Assembly: GCF_020171345.1 (NCBI RefSeq) | Contig: NZ_JAIUZM010000001.1 | Location: 124,001-188,000, forward strand | Direction of reading: 5' to 3' | Source of the DNA: Microbulbifer agarilyticus | Lineage (GTDB): Bacteria; Pseudomonadota; Gammaproteobacteria; Pseudomonadales; Cellvibrionaceae | DNA length: 64,000 bases | In this document: positions 45,514 to 54,555 of the stretch, in pieces | Position numbering within the stretch: the first letter of the stretch is position 1 | Layout: each line of letters starts with the position of its first letter | Program-made: the position numbers and the translations under genes | Notes under the pieces: model-generated | Databases searched by the model: none | Seen by the model: the letters and a program-made list of their open reading frames with translations, nothing else | Told to the model about the DNA's origin: nothing

Positions 45514-48258
45514 ATGGATGCCCCGTCTACCGTCTCAAAATCCGATCAAAACCGCGCGCTCACGCTGAGCACGATCGCCTTCACCGTATGCTTTGCGGTG
45601 TGGACAATCTTCTCGATCATCGGTATCGCCATCCAGGAAGAGTTGCAACTCAGCGAATCCCAGTTGGGCATTCTCATTGCCACACCCATTCTCACTGGAT
45701 CCCTGACCCGATTGATCCTCGGCGTATGGACTGAGCGTTATGGCGGCCGCATGGTGTTCTCACTACAAATGCTGCTCACCGCAATCGCCACCCTCTTGCT
45801 TACGGTGGCAAACAATTACCCTATGTACCTCCTCGCCGCACTGTTCATCGGCTTGGCGGGAGGCTCCTTCATCATCGGTGTGACCTACGTTTCCAGCTGG
45901 TTTGAATCGGCACGGCAGGGCACGGCGCTGGGTATCTTTGGTGCAGGTAATGTGGGCGCGGCAGTCACCAAATTTCTCGCACCCTTCGTGTTGGTTGCCT
46001 TTGGCTGGCATGCAGTGGCTTATGTATGGGCCGGCGCACTCGCACTAATGGCGGTAATTTTCTACCTATTTGCCAAAGATGAACCGCAACTAATCGCACG
46101 TCGAGCGGCTGGCACAAAGCCCATCTCACTTTCGGAACAGTTCGAGCCACTTGAAGATATTCGAGTGTGGCGTTTTTCCCTGTATTACTTCTTCGTATTT
46201 GGGGGCTTTGTTGCGCTGGCACTATGGCTTCCACACTATCTCATCGACGTGTATGAAGTGGATCTAAAAACTGCAGGTATGTGTGCCGCGGCCTTCTCGC
46301 TATCGGCATCGCTGTTTCGCGCCTACGGCGGGCACTTGTCTGACCGATTCGGCGCACGTTCGGTCATGTACTGGACCTTCGGCTTCTCGCTGTTCCTGTT
46401 GTTTATGCTGTCATACCCGCCGACGCAGTACATCATTCAAACCAAGAGTGGCCCACTCACCTTCGCTACCGAAATGGGGCTCTGGCCCTTTGTGGTCACC
46501 CTATTCATTCTCGGTTTCTTTATGAGCTTGGGTAAGGCGGCCGTTTTCAAGCACATCCCGGTGTACTACCCCCATCATGTGGGTTCTGTCGGCGGGTTGG
46601 TCGGTATGATTGGCGGGCTGGGTGGGTTCATCCTCCCTATAATTTTTGGTATGGCATTGGATCTTACGGGCATCTATACCAGTTGCTTTGCGATTCTTTT
46701 CGCCATCGTGGTGTTCTCGTTGATCTGGATGCACTTGGCGATAAAAGCCGAGGAGCACCACAGTGAATACGAAACAGAATTCCGCACAGAAGCCGACCGT
46801 GAACGAGGCTCCACGGTAGTAACCGAGCAGAAGGCACAGGAACTGCTCAACAAAGGGGAAAGTACCATGAAGGAAACGGTGCTCAAGGAATGGCACCCGG
46901 ACGATGAAGCGTTCTGGGAAACCAAGGGACGCGCCATCGCCCGACGCAATCTGTGGATATCCATCCCCGCCCTGCTGCTCGCATTCGCGGTATGGATGGT
47001 CTGGTCTGTGGTCGTCGCCAAGCTCCCCGCGATCGGGTTCAACTTCACGTCCTCGCAGCTATTCTGGCTAGCCGCACTGCCCGGACTTTCTGGCGCGACG
47101 CTGCGCATATTCTACAGTTTTATGGTGCCGATCTTTGGCGGCCGATTGTGGACAACATTATCCACAGCATCGCTACTGCTTCCCGCCATTGGTATGGGCT
47201 ATGCGGTGCAAAACCCGGATACGCCATTCCTGATCTTCCTGATCCTCGCCCTGTTGTGCGGCTTCGGTGGTGGTAACTTTGCCTCGTCCATGGCCAACAT
47301 CGCGTTCTTCTTCCCAGACAAAGAAAAAGGTAACGCGCTTGCGTTGAATGCGGGGCTCGGCAACCTCGGTGTCTCGTTGATGCAGTTCCTGGTGCCGATT
47401 GTTATTACCATCAGCGTCTTCGGCGTACTCGGCGGCGAGCCGCAGACCACCAGCGAAGGCACCAAGGTATGGATGCAGAATGCCGGGTTTATCTGGGTGC
47501 CAATGATCATCCTGTCCACCATTGCCGCCTGGATGGGCATGAACGACATAGCCGACGCCCGCTCCAGCTTCAGCGACCAGGCGATTATCTTCAAGCGCAA
47601 GCACAATTGGCTGATGTGCATCCTGTACACCGGTACCTTTGGCAGTTTTATCGGCTACTCCGCCGGCTTCCCGCTCCTGGCTAAACTCGAATTCCCGGAT
47701 GTGAATACACTGCATCTGGTATTTCTCGGCCCATTTATTGGCGCGTTAAGCCGTGCCGGAAGCGGCTGGCTCGCGGACAAATATGGCGGCGCGCGGGTAA
47801 CCTTCTGGACCTTCGCGTTGATGATTGTGGCTACACTTGGGGTGATTTATTTCCTCACCAACAATGAAATGGGCGGCGCTTTCTGGGGCTTCTTCGGCTG
47901 CTTCCTGGCCCTGTTCTTCCTCACTGGCATCGGCAATGCCTCCACCTTCCAGATGATCCCGGTGATTATGGGCAAAGAAATCCCGCGGCTGATGCCTCAG
48001 CTACAGGGCGAAGATCGAAACAAGCAGGTGGATCGCGAGAGCGCCGCGATAATTGCGTTTACCAGTGCCATTGCCGCTTACGGCGCCTTCTTTATCCCCA
48101 AGGCCTACGGTACCTCTATCAATATGACTGGCGGCCCCATGGCCGCACTGTGGGCATTCCTGATTTTCTATGTGATCTGCCTGTTCCTGACCTGGCATTT
48201 CTACTCCTCTCGCCGCGGTATGCTTTACGAAATTGAGCACAGCAAGAACAAGGAGTAA
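45514..48258 (+). CDS. narK: NarK1-NarK2 fusion nitrate/nitrite transporter
   Basis: 914 aa from ATG 45514 (AGGGA about 9 nt upstream). It consists of two complete MFS units joined by a charged linker near residues 425-460 (EFRTEADRERGSTVVTEQK). The first half has the nitrate-type motif FGAGNVGAAVTKFLAPFV, as in NarK1 proton/nitrate symporters. The second half has GFGGGNFASSMANIAFFF and LNAGLGNLGVSLMQFLVPIV, as in NarK2 nitrate/nitrite antiporters. Fusions of this kind are known in Paracoccus and other denitrifiers. It imports nitrate for NarG and exports nitrite. Last gene of the operon. Confidence 0.95.
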   Translation: MDAPSTVSKSDQNRALTLSTIAFTVCFAVWTIFSIIGIAIQEELQLSESQLGILIATPILTGSLTRLILGVWTERYGGRMVFSLQMLLTAIATLLLTVANNYPMYLLAALFIGLAGGSFIIGVTYVSSWFESARQGTALGIFGAGNVGAAVTKFLAPFVLVAFGWHAVAYVWAGALALMAVIFYLFAKDEPQLIARRAAGTKPISLSEQFEPLEDIRVWRFSLYYFFVFGGFVALALWLPHYLIDVYEVDLKTAGMCAAAFSLSASLFRAYGGHLSDRFGARSVMYWTFGFSLFLLFMLSYPPTQYIIQTKSGPLTFATEMGLWPFVVTLFILGFFMSLGKAAVFKHIPVYYPHHVGSVGGLVGMIGGLGGFILPIIFGMALDLTGIYTSCFAILFAIVVFSLIWMHLAIKAEEHHSEYETEFRTEADRERGSTVVTEQKAQELLNKGESTMKETVLKEWHPDDEAFWETKGRAIARRNLWISIPALLLAFAVWMVWSVVVAKLPAIGFNFTSSQLFWLAALPGLSGATLRIFYSFMVPIFGGRLWTTLSTASLLLPAIGMGYAVQNPDTPFLIFLILALLCGFGGGNFASSMANIAFFFPDKEKGNALALNAGLGNLGVSLMQFLVPIVITISVFGVLGGEPQTTSEGTKVWMQNAGFIWVPMIILSTIAAWMGMNDIADARSSFSDQAIIFKRKHNWLMCILYTGTFGSFIGYSAGFPLLAKLEFPDVNTLHLVFLGPFIGALSRAGSGWLADKYGGARVTFWTFALMIVATLGVIYFLTNNEMGGAFWGFFGCFLALFFLTGIGNASTFQMIPVIMGKEIPRLMPQLQGEDRNKQVDRESAAIIAFTSAIAAYGAFFIPKAYGTSINMTGGPMAALWAFLIFYVICLFLTWHFYSSRRGMLYEIEHSKNKE

Positions 48259-48323
48259 TTGGGTCGAAAGAGGATTAGCACACTGTAACGAATACAACGG
48301 TACCGTTAACACGACGATGACAG

Positions 48324-48359
48324 CTAGCCAGGCAGGACCAACTGAAAATGCCTGGCTAG
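48324..48359 (+). other. Perfect 11-bp hairpin downstream of narK
   Basis: CTAGCCAGGCA and TGCCTGGCTAG are separated by 14 nt, about 65 bp after the narK stop. There is no T run, so it may be a 3'-end stabilising or factor-assisted terminator structure rather than an intrinsic terminator. Confidence 0.5.
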
Positions 48360-48417
48360 AATCACCAATAGAAAAACGTACTTCGATCCCACCAGCACGA
48401 ACTTCACTTCAATATAT

Positions 48418-48440
48418 AAAAAGACGCCCTGCAGACGTCT
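48418..48440 (-). terminator. Terminator of the DUF1254/DUF1214 lipoprotein gene
   Basis: Minus strand AGACG, 9-nt loop, CGTCT followed by TTTTTATAT, about 95 bp beyond the stop at 48533. Confidence 0.5.
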
Positions 48441-48532
48441 GTCTAATTCTTAAAAGTGTCAAAGTTCGAAAAACATAATGCTTTCTAGTGAAGGGAAGCA
48501 CGTGGGGCGGAGCAAATGGATCACACAAGACC

Positions 48533-49957
48533 TTAGTCAAGCTTGGTGAAATCGCCCATCAGCCAGCGCTCACTACCGGCAGCTGGCATCAGCTGTGGCT
48601 GTGGGCCATACCACCGAAAGAGCGCAAACCAGTGGCCATTACCTTTGGTAGGGATATGGTTTGTAGCCGGCCTACCTTGCGGCAGGTTTGCGCCAACGGT
48701 AAGAGCAACAGTGCCATCTTCAGCGATGACCAAGTCATCGTCTTTGGAGGAAATTGCCACTGTGGGCACATCATCAAAGAAAGTGCCACCGGTTTCGAAT
48801 TCATACACCGTAACAGACCAAAACTGCGCTGCAGGAACATCCGGCGGGACGACCAGTTCATAGGTATCGCTACTCTTAAGCACATTACCGTCAGCATCCC
48901 GTTGACCTACGAGATAGAACGTCGCTTTCCCTAAATGTTTAGGTGCCCAAATTGCCCAGTGAAAGGTTTGCGCGCGACTACGCCAATCATAATTTCCATC
49001 TTCATCCACATAGGTGAACTGACTTGCAGACTCACTGGGGGATACCGGAGTCGTCCAGTGAGCACCTGGGAAGAACTGATCCCCTATACCACGAAAGTCA
49101 GTTTGTAGCTGCTCCCAGGCCCGGGTAGCAGCCTTCGCGTAGGAGTCGTCAGGCATAAACTTTTTACCCTTGGCAATTCCGATCTGTTCTAACTTGGCGA
49201 TGAATGACGCGTCGATCGGTTTATGGGCCTCGGTTTGAACATAGGTATCGAGCAGACGAAAGTAATTTTCGTCGTAGGGTGGACGCGGGTCATAAGGCTT
49301 ATTTCCAGCATCTACGTAAACAGTACTTTCAGAATCCCCTTCGAATGGATACACCTTCATTTTTTTAATGTACGAGATCGCGTCTTCAATATCATCGGCT
49401 TCAAAGGACACCGGCGTCACCCGTAGCCCGGCGACCGTATTGTAGTGGGCGCTTGGAACATGTAAATATCCAGGCGGAATAGCTTCGCTATAACCCGGTG
49501 GCGTGATAAGAATCTTACCGCCCTGACTCTTATCAATCCCATTTTCACCACCAATATCTTCAAGCGGAACCATGAATGGGTCCAACAGAGAACCAAAAAT
49601 ACCCAATTTCCCGTCAGCGGCGGGAACTTCGAATACCACCGGCCCATCGAAAGTCTCTATATGAGAGGCGATGTAGAGTGTTACATTGTTCGGGGTAAGA
49701 AACTTGACATTGTGATCAAGCGGTTTTGACCAATACGTGATTTGGTTTGGCTCTGCGCCGACGTCCCGCAAGCTCGCTTCCTTCTGTGCAAAAAAACTGA
49801 CAACAGGCATTCCCCACAACGCCACCTCAAGTGCGTCGTCCTCATCAGAGGATTCTACTGAGGTGGCGACAGTAGCATCACTATCTCGGGTACAACCCGG
49901 CGCCACCGCAAAAACAGCAACCAAGAGTACCAAGATTGCACTGATTCGTTTTACCAT
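48533..49957 (-). CDS. DUF1254/DUF1214-domain lipoprotein
   Basis: 474 aa from ATG 49957, chosen for the AAGGAG-type site just upstream and the lipoprotein signal MVKRISAILVLLVAVFAVAPGC with lipobox APGC. The N-terminal half resembles DUF1254 (EVALWGMPVVSFF, then LTPNNVTLYIASHIET, GPVVFEVPA). The C-terminal half resembles DUF1214 (AKATFYLVGQRDADGN, AAQFWSVTVYEF, WFALFRWYGPQP). Proteins with this domain pair are widespread, mostly exported and without an agreed function. It converges with the nar operon and has no obvious partner. Confidence 0.85.
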   Translation of the reverse strand: MVKRISAILVLLVAVFAVAPGCTRDSDATVATSVESSDEDDALEVALWGMPVVSFFAQKEASLRDVGAEPNQITYWSKPLDHNVKFLTPNNVTLYIASHIETFDGPVVFEVPAADGKLGIFGSLLDPFMVPLEDIGGENGIDKSQGGKILITPPGYSEAIPPGYLHVPSAHYNTVAGLRVTPVSFEADDIEDAISYIKKMKVYPFEGDSESTVYVDAGNKPYDPRPPYDENYFRLLDTYVQTEAHKPIDASFIAKLEQIGIAKGKKFMPDDSYAKAATRAWEQLQTDFRGIGDQFFPGAHWTTPVSPSESASQFTYVDEDGNYDWRSRAQTFHWAIWAPKHLGKATFYLVGQRDADGNVLKSSDTYELVVPPDVPAAQFWSVTVYEFETGGTFFDDVPTVAISSKDDDLVIAEDGTVALTVGANLPQGRPATNHIPTKGNGHWFALFRWYGPQPQLMPAAGSERWLMGDFTKLD

Positions 49958-50610
49958 TTCCTTTACTCCTTTTAAGAGAAATGACGCCAAACCTGCTTTA
50001 TAGTGGATTCCACAATGAGAATGAATACTGAAGCCAAGATTTGCAAAAGTTGCTGGCGTCCGACAGTCGAGCATACCCAGAGGCTATCGTGATTATAGCG
50101 ATACCGCGATGGATCGATGACCTCTCTAGCCTTAAAATTCCCCCAGGATAATTAGTGGTCCTTCGTACCGAGAAATTTCTTACACAAATACTAAAATCAA
50201 CAAAACGAACGGAACACATTGGCACGAAAAATTGAATAATGTGCATAACATTTTTGGCAATTGTAAAGCCATTTGCGAGATAGACTTTACAGAGATGTCG
50301 GTTTCAGGCAATAGAGTATCGGCGGACTTATTTACGTTTCTCGACATTTCGTGACTCAATCAATTCCTGTCACAATCTAAGAAGAAAAGATCGAACTACA
50401 GCATCCTTTTGTGTCATGGCTTTTAACCAAAACTCATACCTATCTGCATAAAAATAAATACCCGAAAGATATGCCACTGAAAAATAAAGGCGCCACCCAT
50501 TTTTTAAAAGCCGCTTAGTGCATTTTTTATCTAGTAACCAGCGATAGGCTATGATCAGGAAAGTACGTAACGTCACATAAATCTTTTCTTACCTTTTCCC
50601 GGAGACACTA
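49958..50610. other. Long intergenic region between divergent genes
   Basis: 653 bp, AT-rich, between the lipoprotein gene (leftward) and the D-aminoacylase-like gene (rightward). Both promoters should lie here. One 68-codon minus frame (50370-50576) has a hydrophobic patch but poor start signals. I see no repeat, RNA or terminator that I could defend. Confidence 0.4.
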
Positions 50611-52275
50611 GTGAAGAATTATACGAAACTACTATGCACCCTCATTGCTGGACTATCCCTTGCCGGTTTCGCCACAGGCGATCAATTCGACATGGTGATC
50701 CAGAATGGTCGAGTAATGGATCCAGAAACCAACTATGACAATGTTGCCAACGTCGGGATAAAGGATGGGCGTATTGTTGTAATCACCGAGAAAGAGATAA
50801 AAGGTAAGGAAACGATCGACGCGAAAGGACTGGTGGTCTCGCCGGGCTTTATTGATACACACTTTCACTGGACCCGCCCGATTGGATACAAGTTTGCCCT
50901 GCGGGATGGTGTAACCACAGCGATGGACCTTGAAGCCGGAACCTACGGCCCCCGAGTCGCTGAATGGTATGCGATGCACGAAGGCCGCAGTGCAGTGAAT
51001 TATGGGACCGGATCCGGACATGAATTTGCGCGCAATAAGGTTACGGAAGGCCTGCCAGACAGTGACTTACTCGACGCGCCATTTTCTGTAGTAAAAGGCC
51101 GTGGGGCGGGAACAAAATGGTCAGATGAGGTGCTCAACCTTGAAAAAGGCAATGGCATGTTGTCCCTTATCGACGAAGGCCTACGTCAGGGCGCAATCAG
51201 CGTAGCATCAACCGTTGGCTATTTGCCTGGTGCATCCGCACGTGAAATGTTTGAAGTTCAGCGTGTCGGAGCGAATTATGGTCGTCCAACCTCGGTGCAC
51301 CTGCGCTACACCCCGGGCACAGACACAACAGAAGTGAATGGTGCTCAGGAAGTATTGGCTAACGCCATTGCCTTGGGCGCTGGCGTCAGCATCAACCACT
51401 TCAACAATCCTGGCTGGCCGCTGGTGCAGGAATTATTGGTGCGATTGCGAAAAAAGGGGCACAACGTATGGGGAGAGATTTATCCGTACGCGGCTGGACA
51501 GACGACAATCAATGCCGCGTTCGTTCGGCCCGAGAATTGGGTCGAAAAACTGGGCCACAAGTATGAAGAAACAATGCAGGATCCACTGTCGGGGGAATTT
51601 TATACTCTTGATAAATACCAGAAGATCCTCGCCGAAGCGCCCACCACACAGGTCGTGCTATATAAGATGCCACCTGACGACATTGCAAAATGGTGCGCCT
51701 TACCTGGCGTGGTCTATGCAAGTGATGCAATGATGTTACCTAGCGGCTGGGATGATGCCATTCCTCCGGAAACGCCGTACAACAAAATACCCAACACACA
51801 TCCGCGCCTTTCCGGGACACGTGGAACCTGTTTCCGCCTAAGCCGTGAAAATGACATACCTATCATGCAGGCCATTTCCGCAGCGAGCTATAATCCTGCG
51901 AAATACCTTGGCGCCATGGGCCTCAAGGCAATGCAGGAGCGTGGTCGTATACAGGAGGGCATGGTTGCCGATATCACGATCCTCGACCCAAAGAATGTAC
52001 GCGACAATTCGGACTATGCAGAAGGAACTAAGCCAACCACGGGGATTCCCTATGTCATCGTCAACGGGACTGTCGTGGTCAGGGATTCGGTAGTGCTTGA
52101 CGGTGTCACCCCAGGACAACCTATCCGATTTCCGCAAGAGAATAAGGGACGCTTTAAGCCGCTTTCGCTCGAAGAGTGGCGTAATACTTATCTTCCGGCG
52201 ACCATTGATTTCGGGGCACTAGATCGGAATCAGCTAAAGCCCTCCGCCAAGGAAGCGCCAGAAGCGCCGGAATAA
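50611..52275 (+). CDS. Exported D-aminoacylase-like amidohydrolase
   Basis: 554 aa from GTG 50611 with GGAG 7 nt upstream. Signal peptide (LLCTLIAGLSLAGFATG), then the composite beta-domain FDMVIQNGRVMDPETN and the metal motif SPGFIDTHFHW. Further marks: RDGVTTAMDLEAGTYG, INHFNNPGWPLV, VVYASDAMMLPSGWDD (catalytic aspartate region) and IQEGMVADITILDPKNVRDN. These match the N-acyl-D-amino-acid deacylase group of amidohydrolases. The true substrate may be an N-acylated amino acid or a related amide. Monocistronic, with a small IS-end-like repeat just downstream. Confidence 0.85.
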   Translation: MKNYTKLLCTLIAGLSLAGFATGDQFDMVIQNGRVMDPETNYDNVANVGIKDGRIVVITEKEIKGKETIDAKGLVVSPGFIDTHFHWTRPIGYKFALRDGVTTAMDLEAGTYGPRVAEWYAMHEGRSAVNYGTGSGHEFARNKVTEGLPDSDLLDAPFSVVKGRGAGTKWSDEVLNLEKGNGMLSLIDEGLRQGAISVASTVGYLPGASAREMFEVQRVGANYGRPTSVHLRYTPGTDTTEVNGAQEVLANAIALGAGVSINHFNNPGWPLVQELLVRLRKKGHNVWGEIYPYAAGQTTINAAFVRPENWVEKLGHKYEETMQDPLSGEFYTLDKYQKILAEAPTTQVVLYKMPPDDIAKWCALPGVVYASDAMMLPSGWDDAIPPETPYNKIPNTHPRLSGTRGTCFRLSRENDIPIMQAISAASYNPAKYLGAMGLKAMQERGRIQEGMVADITILDPKNVRDNSDYAEGTKPTTGIPYVIVNGTVVVRDSVVLDGVTPGQPIRFPQENKGRFKPLSLEEWRNTYLPATIDFGALDRNQLKPSAKEAPEAPE

Positions 52276-52300
52276 CAACATCGGATTTTGCTTCCGGCCC

Positions 52301-52327
52301 ATGAAAGTGGTTTCAAATCAGCGGCTT
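52301..52327 (+). repeat. Solo copy of the IS end sequence
   Basis: 27 nt starting ATGAAAGTGGTTTCAAATCA match 54044-54070, the end of the IS element plus 7 flanking bases, at 25 of 27 positions and in the same orientation. It is probably a relic of another copy or of a rearrangement. Together with the element it brackets the UPF0114 gene. Confidence 0.6.
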
Positions 52328-52483
52328 TGTAGTTGGCTATTTTTGTGCTATTCGAGCACGAAAATAAAACGACACAAAAGACGTCACCATAGTAGTCTTG
52401 TTCGGCAGTGAACTCCTTTCCCGAATGCTTACCATTTTTAACGCCGGCTTTGGACTCAGCCCTCATTGACTAATAATTTAAGA

Positions 52484-52987
52484 TTAATGACTGGATGTCA
52501 GCTTCTCTTGTAAAGCCATCAACGTGCCAGAGATTACAAATGTAATGTGGATAATTACACGCCACATAACGAGATTTTGATCGCTGTCTTCTGTCATGGT
52601 CAAAAACACTTTTAATAACTCTATCGATGATATAGCAACGATGGAGCCAATTACTTTAATCTTTAGGCCTGCAAATCCAACTTTACCCATCCAACCCGGC
52701 CGGTCTCCATCATCTTCCACTTCAATTTTTGAAACAAAACTTTCATAGCCGCTAAATACGATTATAAAAATTAAGCTGGCAATAAGAGCAATATCGATTA
52801 GTGTTAAAATATGTAGAATAACCTCTGATCCGCTAAGCTCATTTATATGTAGAACAATATGTGCTATCTCTTTTATGAACTTCAACAATAAAACAGAAAC
52901 CGCAGCGATCAACCCAACAAAAAACGGCACTAAAAGCCAACGACTAGCAAATAAATTACGTTCAAATATTTCTTCAAAGTTTTTCAT
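52484..52987 (-). CDS. UPF0114 (YqhA) family membrane protein
   Basis: 167 aa from ATG 52987 (GGGGTTGGA upstream). Four predicted membrane spans: WLLVPFFVGLIAAVSVLLL, then HILTLIDIALIASLIFIIVF, KIKVIGSIVAISSIELLKVF and VMWRVIIHITFVISGTLMAL. The FERNLFASRWLLVP start and the GYESFVSK segment are typical of YqhA-like proteins, whose function is unknown. The end of an IS element lies only 40 bp upstream, so its native promoter has probably been displaced. The flanks are more AT-rich than the glycan and nar regions. Confidence 0.85.
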   Translation of the reverse strand: MKNFEEIFERNLFASRWLLVPFFVGLIAAVSVLLLKFIKEIAHIVLHINELSGSEVILHILTLIDIALIASLIFIIVFSGYESFVSKIEVEDDGDRPGWMGKVGFAGLKIKVIGSIVAISSIELLKVFLTMTEDSDQNLVMWRVIIHITFVISGTLMALQEKLTSSH

Positions 52988-53026
52988 TCCAACCCCTAAT
53001 GAGTATTTATTCATCGATTCAAATAG

Positions 53027-53049
53027 TGATCTGCTGCCACTTTCGTGGA
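53027..53049. repeat. IS terminal inverted repeat (orfB side)
   Basis: Reads TGATCTGCTGCCACTTTCGT plus GGA inward. It pairs with 54041-54063, differing at three internal bases. Confidence 0.8.
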
Positions 53050-53053
53050 AACT

Positions 53054-53666
53054 TTATGCCGCCAGTTTTCCATACTCTGAAGGCGATTGATAGCCGAGAC
53101 TGGAGTGAAGCCGCTCTCGGTCGTAGAACTCGATGTACTCAATGATATGAGCCACCGCATCGATTTCGTTTTCGAACATCCGCTGGTGAACAAGCTTTGT
53201 CTTCATACTGTGGAAGAATGATTCGACGATTGCATTATCCAGAGGATTGCCCTTTCGACTCATACTCCGTGTCATACCTGCCGACTCAACAAGCTGTCGA
53301 TACTCATGTGCTGCATATTCAATTCGCTGGTTAGAATGGAATATACAGCCCGCTACTAGAGCCTTTTATACCGGCCGACTTCATGAGCCTGGATACTCGC
53401 CTGACACTACATGACAAGCCGCTACGCTTTAGTTGTTGGTGTACCCGCCGGGCCCCGTATGCCTTTCGGAACCCCTGGTGCAACTCCACAATAGCATCGG
53501 TGAGACGGCGATCATGCCTGCGATGCTCGCTGTCTTCGCGTTTTCGCCAGGCGTAGAAACCGCTTTTCGACACACCAAACAGATCACATAGCTTCCTAAC
53601 GTCACGACCTTTACGGCTCTTCTCAACCAGCTCAAAGAGCTTTACTTTATCCGCTGGAAGAACCGC
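53054..53666 (-). pseudogene. IS3-type transposase OrfB, internally deleted
   Basis: The 5' part reads LPADKVKLFELVEKSRKGRD, then LCDLFGVSKSGFYAWRKRE and AYGARRVHQQLKRSGLSC, as in the N-terminal region of IS3 OrfB. After GIKGSSSGLY the frame ends at 53331. The coding sequence resumes in another frame as FHSNQRIEYAAHEYRQLVE and continues SMSRKGNPLDNAIVESFFHS to SSLGYQSPSEYGKLAA. Roughly 80-90 central residues, including the first catalytic aspartate, are missing. The HSD motif is HSN. It cannot make an active transposase. Confidence 0.85.
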
Positions 53667-54010
53667 TCGGCCTTTTTTAGAAGGTCAATCTCGTCGTTAC
53701 GATTGGCCAGCTCTCTCTCTAGTTTCTTTATTTTTTTCTCAGCTGCAGCCAACTTCTCTTCAGCTTCCTTTACTGGGTCAGCACGACTTGGACGACGCTT
53801 GGGGGATGGTTTGGCAGGCTTCATATGCTTGTTTTCCTTCAGCTCTCCGCGGCGGTGCTCTATCTGCTACCGATAGAACATCACAGGATGTATGCCAAGG
53901 GATTCTGCCACATCCTTTGACCTAACGTCAGGATGATTGGCTAACTTAACGGCTTGAAGCTTATAAGCCAGGGTATAACGATCATAATTACGCTTTTTGG
54001 CATGTCCCAT
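53642..54010 (-). pseudogene. IS3-type transposase OrfA with premature stop
   Basis: Helix-turn-helix OrfA of 122 residues interrupted at codon 48. The start is MGHAKKRNYDRYTLAYKLQA, followed by DVAESLGIHPVMFYR and then TAG (53867-53869) where family members have Trp. The same frame continues QIEHRRGELKENKH and a leucine-zipper-like coil (AEEKLAAAEKKIKKLERELA) to 53642. TGG to TAG is one base change, so decay is recent enough for the rest to stay readable. Confidence 0.85.
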
Positions 54011-54040
54011 GCTGGACCTCTTTCGTGGATAAAAATACGG

Positions 54041-54063
54041 TCCACGAAAGTGGTTTCAGATCA
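54041..54063. repeat. IS terminal inverted repeat (orfA side)
   Basis: On the minus strand reads TGATCTGAAACCACTTTCGT plus GGA. It adjoins the truncated attC-like repeat at 54064. Confidence 0.8.
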
Positions 54064-54187
54064 GCGGCTTACCTTGTGCGCGTTTTCCGCGAAAATGGGA
54101 GCGTAGCGACCCGCGCAAAACGTGCACAAGGTAAGCTGTCCCGCGGAGGGCCACAGGCTCGGAGCAAATTGCCCGGCCTCGTTATAC
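54064..54187 (-). repeat. attC-like integron recombination site 1, truncated by the IS
   Basis: Ends with the core GTTATAC at 54181-54187, which overlaps the stop codon of the cupin gene. It contains a long imperfect hairpin: GCTTACCTTGTGC...GCACAAGGTAAGC with 25-bp arms and a 20-nt loop. The segment from GCGCGTTTT through GGTAAGCTGTC aligns with sites 2 and 3. The expected opposite core is missing where the IS end begins. Confidence 0.55.
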
Positions 54188-54493
54188 GCTACACTCGCTC
54201 TCAACTACGAGCACGCGCACTTCACCCCTTGGGTGGGCGACATGCTCCGTACCTACTGAAGCAAAAAATATATCGCCAACTTCTAATACAGCTACTTCTT
54301 CAGTTCCATTCACTCGATAGTGCATATCTACTACACCATCTAAAACAACGAAGACTTCCTCCCCGTCATTTATATGCCACTTATATGGCTTATCTGTCCA
54401 ATGCAGTTTGGTAGTAATCCCCTGCATATTTGCGATTTGTTTCGATCCCCAAGCGCGATCGGCAGTGAAACACCTACTTTTTACAACTTCCAT
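54182..54493 (-). CDS. Cupin-domain protein in an integron-like cassette
   Basis: 103 aa single cupin fold. Motif 1 is represented by YKWHINDGEEVFVVLDGVVD and motif 2 by VGDIFFASVGTEHVAHP, with histidine and glutamate metal ligands in the usual places. Small cupins of this type bind a metal and may be isomerases, dioxygenases or mere binding proteins; nothing here decides. The stop codon lies inside the GTTATAC core of attC-like site 1, and site 2 is about 60 bp upstream of the start. This is the compact one-gene layout of an integron cassette. Confidence 0.75.
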   Translation of the reverse strand: MEVVKSRCFTADRAWGSKQIANMQGITTKLHWTDKPYKWHINDGEEVFVVLDGVVDMHYRVNGTEEVAVLEVGDIFFASVGTEHVAHPRGEVRVLVVESECSV

Positions 54494-54555
54494 TTTCTAG
54501 CTACTTATCTGAATCTCGACATCACTGCGCTGGTCTTACCCACAAAAAGTAGACA

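Larger units (their letters stand above)
53027..54063 (-). mobile_element. Decayed IS3-family insertion sequence
   Basis: About 1.04 kb bounded by imperfect 23-bp inverted repeats (20 of 23 match) beginning TGATCTG and ending CCACTTTCGTGGA inward. It contains remnants of orfA and orfB of an IS3-type transposase on the minus strand. At least three lesions make it non-autonomous: an amber codon in orfA, a central deletion with frame change in orfB, and Asp to Asn at the HSD position of the DDE core. Flanking trinucleotides (TAG and GCG) do not form a target duplication, so the ends have drifted or rearranged. Full elements of this family are usually 1.2-1.5 kb. Confidence 0.85.

Noticed and set aside
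48324..48359. Classical intrinsic terminator after narK
   Set aside because: The stem is perfect but no T run follows on either strand, so it is listed only as a hairpin.
50370..50576. 68-codon minus frame in the 650 bp gap
   Set aside because: AT-rich, poorly spaced ribosome-binding site, no recognised motif; could still be a small gene but not supportable.
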